From an uncultured Oscillospiraceae bacterium (lineage in GTDB: Bacteria; Bacillota; Clostridia; Oscillospirales; Oscillospiraceae): DNA of 6,321 bases. The translations under genes and the position numbers were made by a program. The notes beneath the pieces are model-generated. The model saw nothing but the letters and a program-made list of their open reading frames with translations. It was not told the origin of the DNA and searched no databases. The stretch is from the NCBI GenBank assembly GCA_900751035.1, contig CAADSF010000242.1, positions 1 to 6,321 on the forward strand. Reading direction: 5' to 3'. How positions within the stretch are numbered: position 1 is the first letter of the stretch; every line of letters begins with the position of its first letter. Below, piece after piece: positions 4,313 to 6,321 of the stretch.

Positions 4313-6184
4313 ATGAAACGGGTGATCAAATGGCTGGAGCAGCTTCTGGAGCTTGGCGGGATTCGAAAGGACGTTGTCCTGCTCGTGCTCTCCGGCGCTG
4401 CCGTTGTATGCAGTCTGCTGAAGCTTCAGCCGTTCGGCTTTGATCTGGCGTGGATTGCCATCGTGCTGTGCGGTCTGCCCATCGTTCTGGAAGCAATCAT
4501 CGGGCTGGTGACGGCGTTTGATATCAAGGCGGACGTGCTGGTCTCTCTGGCCCTGATCGCGTCCGTCTGCATCGGGGAAATCTTTGCCGCAGGCGAGGTG
4601 GCGTTCATCATGCAGCTCGGCGGTCTGCTCGAAGAGCTGACCGTCGCGAGGGCCAGAGCCGGAATTGAAAAGCTGGTGCATCTGACGCCGCAGACGGCGC
4701 GGGTGCTGCGAAGCGGCAAGGAGGAGATTGTGCCTGCCGAGCAGGTTCGGATTGGGGACCGCATCCGGGTGCTCCCCGGCGAAGGCGCCCCTGTCGACGG
4801 GGTCATTCTCTCCGGGCAGACCTCCATCAATCAGGCGGTCATGACCGGCGAGTCCCTTCCCGTGGACAAAACCGTCGGCGATTCCGTGTCCAGCGGCACG
4901 GTCAACCAGTTCGGAGCCTTCGAGATGGAGGCCACCAGAGTCGGCGAGGACAGCTCCATCCAGCGGATGATTCGTCTGGTGCAGTCGGCAGATGCAGGCA
5001 AGGCGAAAATCGTCGGCATTGCCGACCGCTGGGCGACCTGGATTGTGGTGATTGCGCTGTCCGCCGCTGCGCTGACCTGGCTGATCTCCGGGCAGATCAT
5101 CCGGGCGGTCACGATTCTGGTCGTATTCTGCCCCTGTGCGCTGGTTCTGGCGACGCCGACGGCCATTATGGCCGCGATCGGAAACGCCGCGAAGCACGGT
5201 CTGCTCGTCCGCGAGGGCGATGCGCTGGAGCGGCTGGCGCGGGTGCAGGTCATAGCGTTTGATAAAACCGGCACGCTGACGTGCGGGACGCCGGAGGTCA
5301 CTGCGGCGCACAGCGTTTCGGCCTCCTTTGATGAAACCGAGGTCTACCGGCTGGCAGCAGCTGCGGAGCAGCTGTCTGAGCACCCGCTCGGAAAGGCGGT
5401 CGTGGGCTGCTGCAAACGAACCGGCGCGGCGCTGCCTGCGGCGGAGGCGTTTCAGATGCTCCCCGGACGCGGCGTGCGCGCAAGGATAGAGGGCCGCGCT
5501 GTCCTTGCGGGAAATGCTGAGCTGCTGCGGGAGCACGGCATTGCGCTCCCGTCCGTGCCGGAGGCCGAAGCGCTGCTCCGGCAGGGCTGCACCGTGATCT
5601 GGCTTGCCGTTGACGGCAGTCTGGCCGGGTTTCTTGCCCTGTCCGACACGCTGCGGCCAGAAAGTCCCGCGACGATTACGGCGCTGTCTTCTTTGGGCGT
5701 GCAGCCCGTTCTGCTCACCGGCGACCATGAAAATGCGGCCAGAAGCATTGCAGACCGGCTGCGCATCCGCGAGGTCCGGGCAAGCTGCCTGCCGGAGGAT
5801 AAGCTCAAATACATCGGAGACTATCAGAAGCAAAACATGCCGGTCTGCATGATCGGCGACGGCGTGAACGACGCGCCGGCGCTGAAAAAGGCGGACGTCG
5901 GCATTGCGATGGGCGGTGCAGGGAGCGATATCGCCGTGGACGCGGCGGATATCGCGCTGGTGGACGACGAGGTGAAGGAGCTGCCGCATCTTGTCGCTCT
6001 GTCCAGGCGGATGATGACGACCATCCACCTGAACATGGCCTTTTCCATGACGCTGAACTTCATCGCGATTGCGTTGGCAATCACCGGAAAGCTCGACCCT
6101 GTGGTGGGTGCGCTGGTGCATAACGCAGGCTCTGTGCTTGTAATTACAAACTCGGCATTTTTATTAAAATGGAGGAAAAAATAA
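4313..6184 (+). CDS. P1B-type heavy-metal-translocating ATPase, probable copper exporter
   Basis: This 623-residue membrane pump uses ATP to move a transition-metal ion, most likely outward. Catalytic motifs are complete: actuator TGES (178-181), phosphorylation site DKTGT (Asp317), nucleotide-domain HP (357-358), TGD (469-471) and GDGVND (515-520). Eight membrane segments can be placed, at about 20-38, 44-67, 71-90, 91-109, 238-258, 263-285, 572-591 and 594-616, with the metal motif CPC at 273-275. Oddities: there is no N-terminal CxxC metal-binding domain, so it is shorter than usual CopA. Segment 7 has Asn582 without the Tyr-Asn pair, and segment 8 has HNAGS (603-607) rather than MxxSS (copper type) or an Asp-Gly motif (zinc/cadmium type). 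Promoter and operators tie it to CsoR, hence the copper suggestion; zinc, manganese or another metal is possible. Start ATG 4313 lies 7 nt after AAGGAGG (4299-4305); an in-frame ATG at 4265 lies inside the promoter and is rejected. Confidence 0.9.
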   Translation: MKRVIKWLEQLLELGGIRKDVVLLVLSGAAVVCSLLKLQPFGFDLAWIAIVLCGLPIVLEAIIGLVTAFDIKADVLVSLALIASVCIGEIFAAGEVAFIMQLGGLLEELTVARARAGIEKLVHLTPQTARVLRSGKEEIVPAEQVRIGDRIRVLPGEGAPVDGVILSGQTSINQAVMTGESLPVDKTVGDSVSSGTVNQFGAFEMEATRVGEDSSIQRMIRLVQSADAGKAKIVGIADRWATWIVVIALSAAALTWLISGQIIRAVTILVVFCPCALVLATPTAIMAAIGNAAKHGLLVREGDALERLARVQVIAFDKTGTLTCGTPEVTAAHSVSASFDETEVYRLAAAAEQLSEHPLGKAVVGCCKRTGAALPAAEAFQMLPGRGVRARIEGRAVLAGNAELLREHGIALPSVPEAEALLRQGCTVIWLAVDGSLAGFLALSDTLRPESPATITALSSLGVQPVLLTGDHENAARSIADRLRIREVRASCLPEDKLKYIGDYQKQNMPVCMIGDGVNDAPALKKADVGIAMGGAGSDIAVDAADIALVDDEVKELPHLVALSRRMMTTIHLNMAFSMTLNFIAIALAITGKLDPVVGALVHNAGSVLVITNSAFLLKWRKK

Positions 6185-6321
6185 TGGCAATTAAAATCAT
6201 CGGGCTTCTCATCGGCATTCTCATTCTCGGCGCCGGACTTTACTATCTGGTAAGGGAAAAGCACGACCCGGAATCCAGAACAATCTACACTGTGGTCAGC
6301 GCATACGGCGGCGCTGTCGCC
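6184..6321 (+). CDS. Small membrane protein after the ATPase (partial, runs off window)
   Basis: Forty-six codons are visible and the frame is still open at the right edge. The start ATG shares its A with the ATPase stop (TAATG), and GGAGG at 6171-6175 lies 8 nt upstream, so translation is coupled. The product begins MAIKIIGLLIGILILGAGLY, a clear membrane helix, followed by a polar stretch, YLVREKHDPESRTIYTVVSA, and then a Gly/Ala-rich segment that may start a second helix. I do not recognise the family with certainty. Co-translation with the pump suggests an accessory membrane role in metal export. The length is unknown. Confidence 0.75.
   Translation, partial: MAIKIIGLLIGILILGAGLYYLVREKHDPESRTIYTVVSAYGGAVA

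Noticed and set aside
4253..6121. 622-codon open frame on the minus strand opposite the ATPase
   Set aside because: It mirrors a well-defined P-type ATPase, has no recognisable domain, and its composition is typical of antisense shadows.

Overview
The window reads as chromosomal DNA of a fairly GC-rich gut-type Clostridia (Oscillospiraceae/Ruminococcaceae-like). This is inferred from the protein families, strong AGGAGG ribosome binding sites, consensus TTGACA/TATAAT promoters and U-tract terminators; the species cannot be named. All supported genes lie on the + strand and fall into two functional blocks with little spare DNA.

Block 1 (about 100-3833) is a BceAB-type antimicrobial-peptide-resistance ABC transporter. 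An upstream control region holds a perfect TTACA-N4-TGTAA inverted repeat, which matches the consensus known for BceR-type response regulators, and a TATACT -10 with a poor -35. It is followed by the ATPase (209-973) and the large FtsX-fold permease (970-2997), joined by an ATGA overlap. Two small single-helix membrane proteins (2994-3209 and 3191-3367) are translationally coupled behind the permease. A 122-residue protein with a five-cysteine N-terminal cluster and a possible winged-helix body (3412-3780) follows, perhaps with its own promoter, and a terminator closes the block at 3788-3833. The sensor kinase and response regulator expected with such a transporter are not in the window. Bases 1-99 hold no gene I can support.

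Block 2 (about 3853 to the right edge) is a metal-homeostasis unit. It has a CsoR-family repressor with the Cys-His-Cys copper signature (3917-4192) and its own terminator, then a P1B-type metal-transporting ATPase (4313-6184) and a coupled small membrane protein that runs off the window (6184-6321). Both promoters are perfect -35/-10 matches with 17-bp spacers. Three copies of a 16-bp operator-like motif, ATACCCC-N5-GTAT, sit on them: one at the repressor's start site, one at the same position at the ATPase's start site, and one inside the ATPase core promoter. The simplest model is that CsoR represses both itself and the ATPase, and that the metal releases it.

The items most worth a second look are the operator layout, the ATPase's non-canonical membrane metal-site residues (CPC, Asn, HNAGS, no N-terminal metal-binding domain) beside a copper-type CsoR, the Cys-cluster protein, and the two small proteins coupled to the permease. 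I see no mobile elements, CRISPR arrays, tRNA or rRNA. I do not see clear evidence of a wholly new system.
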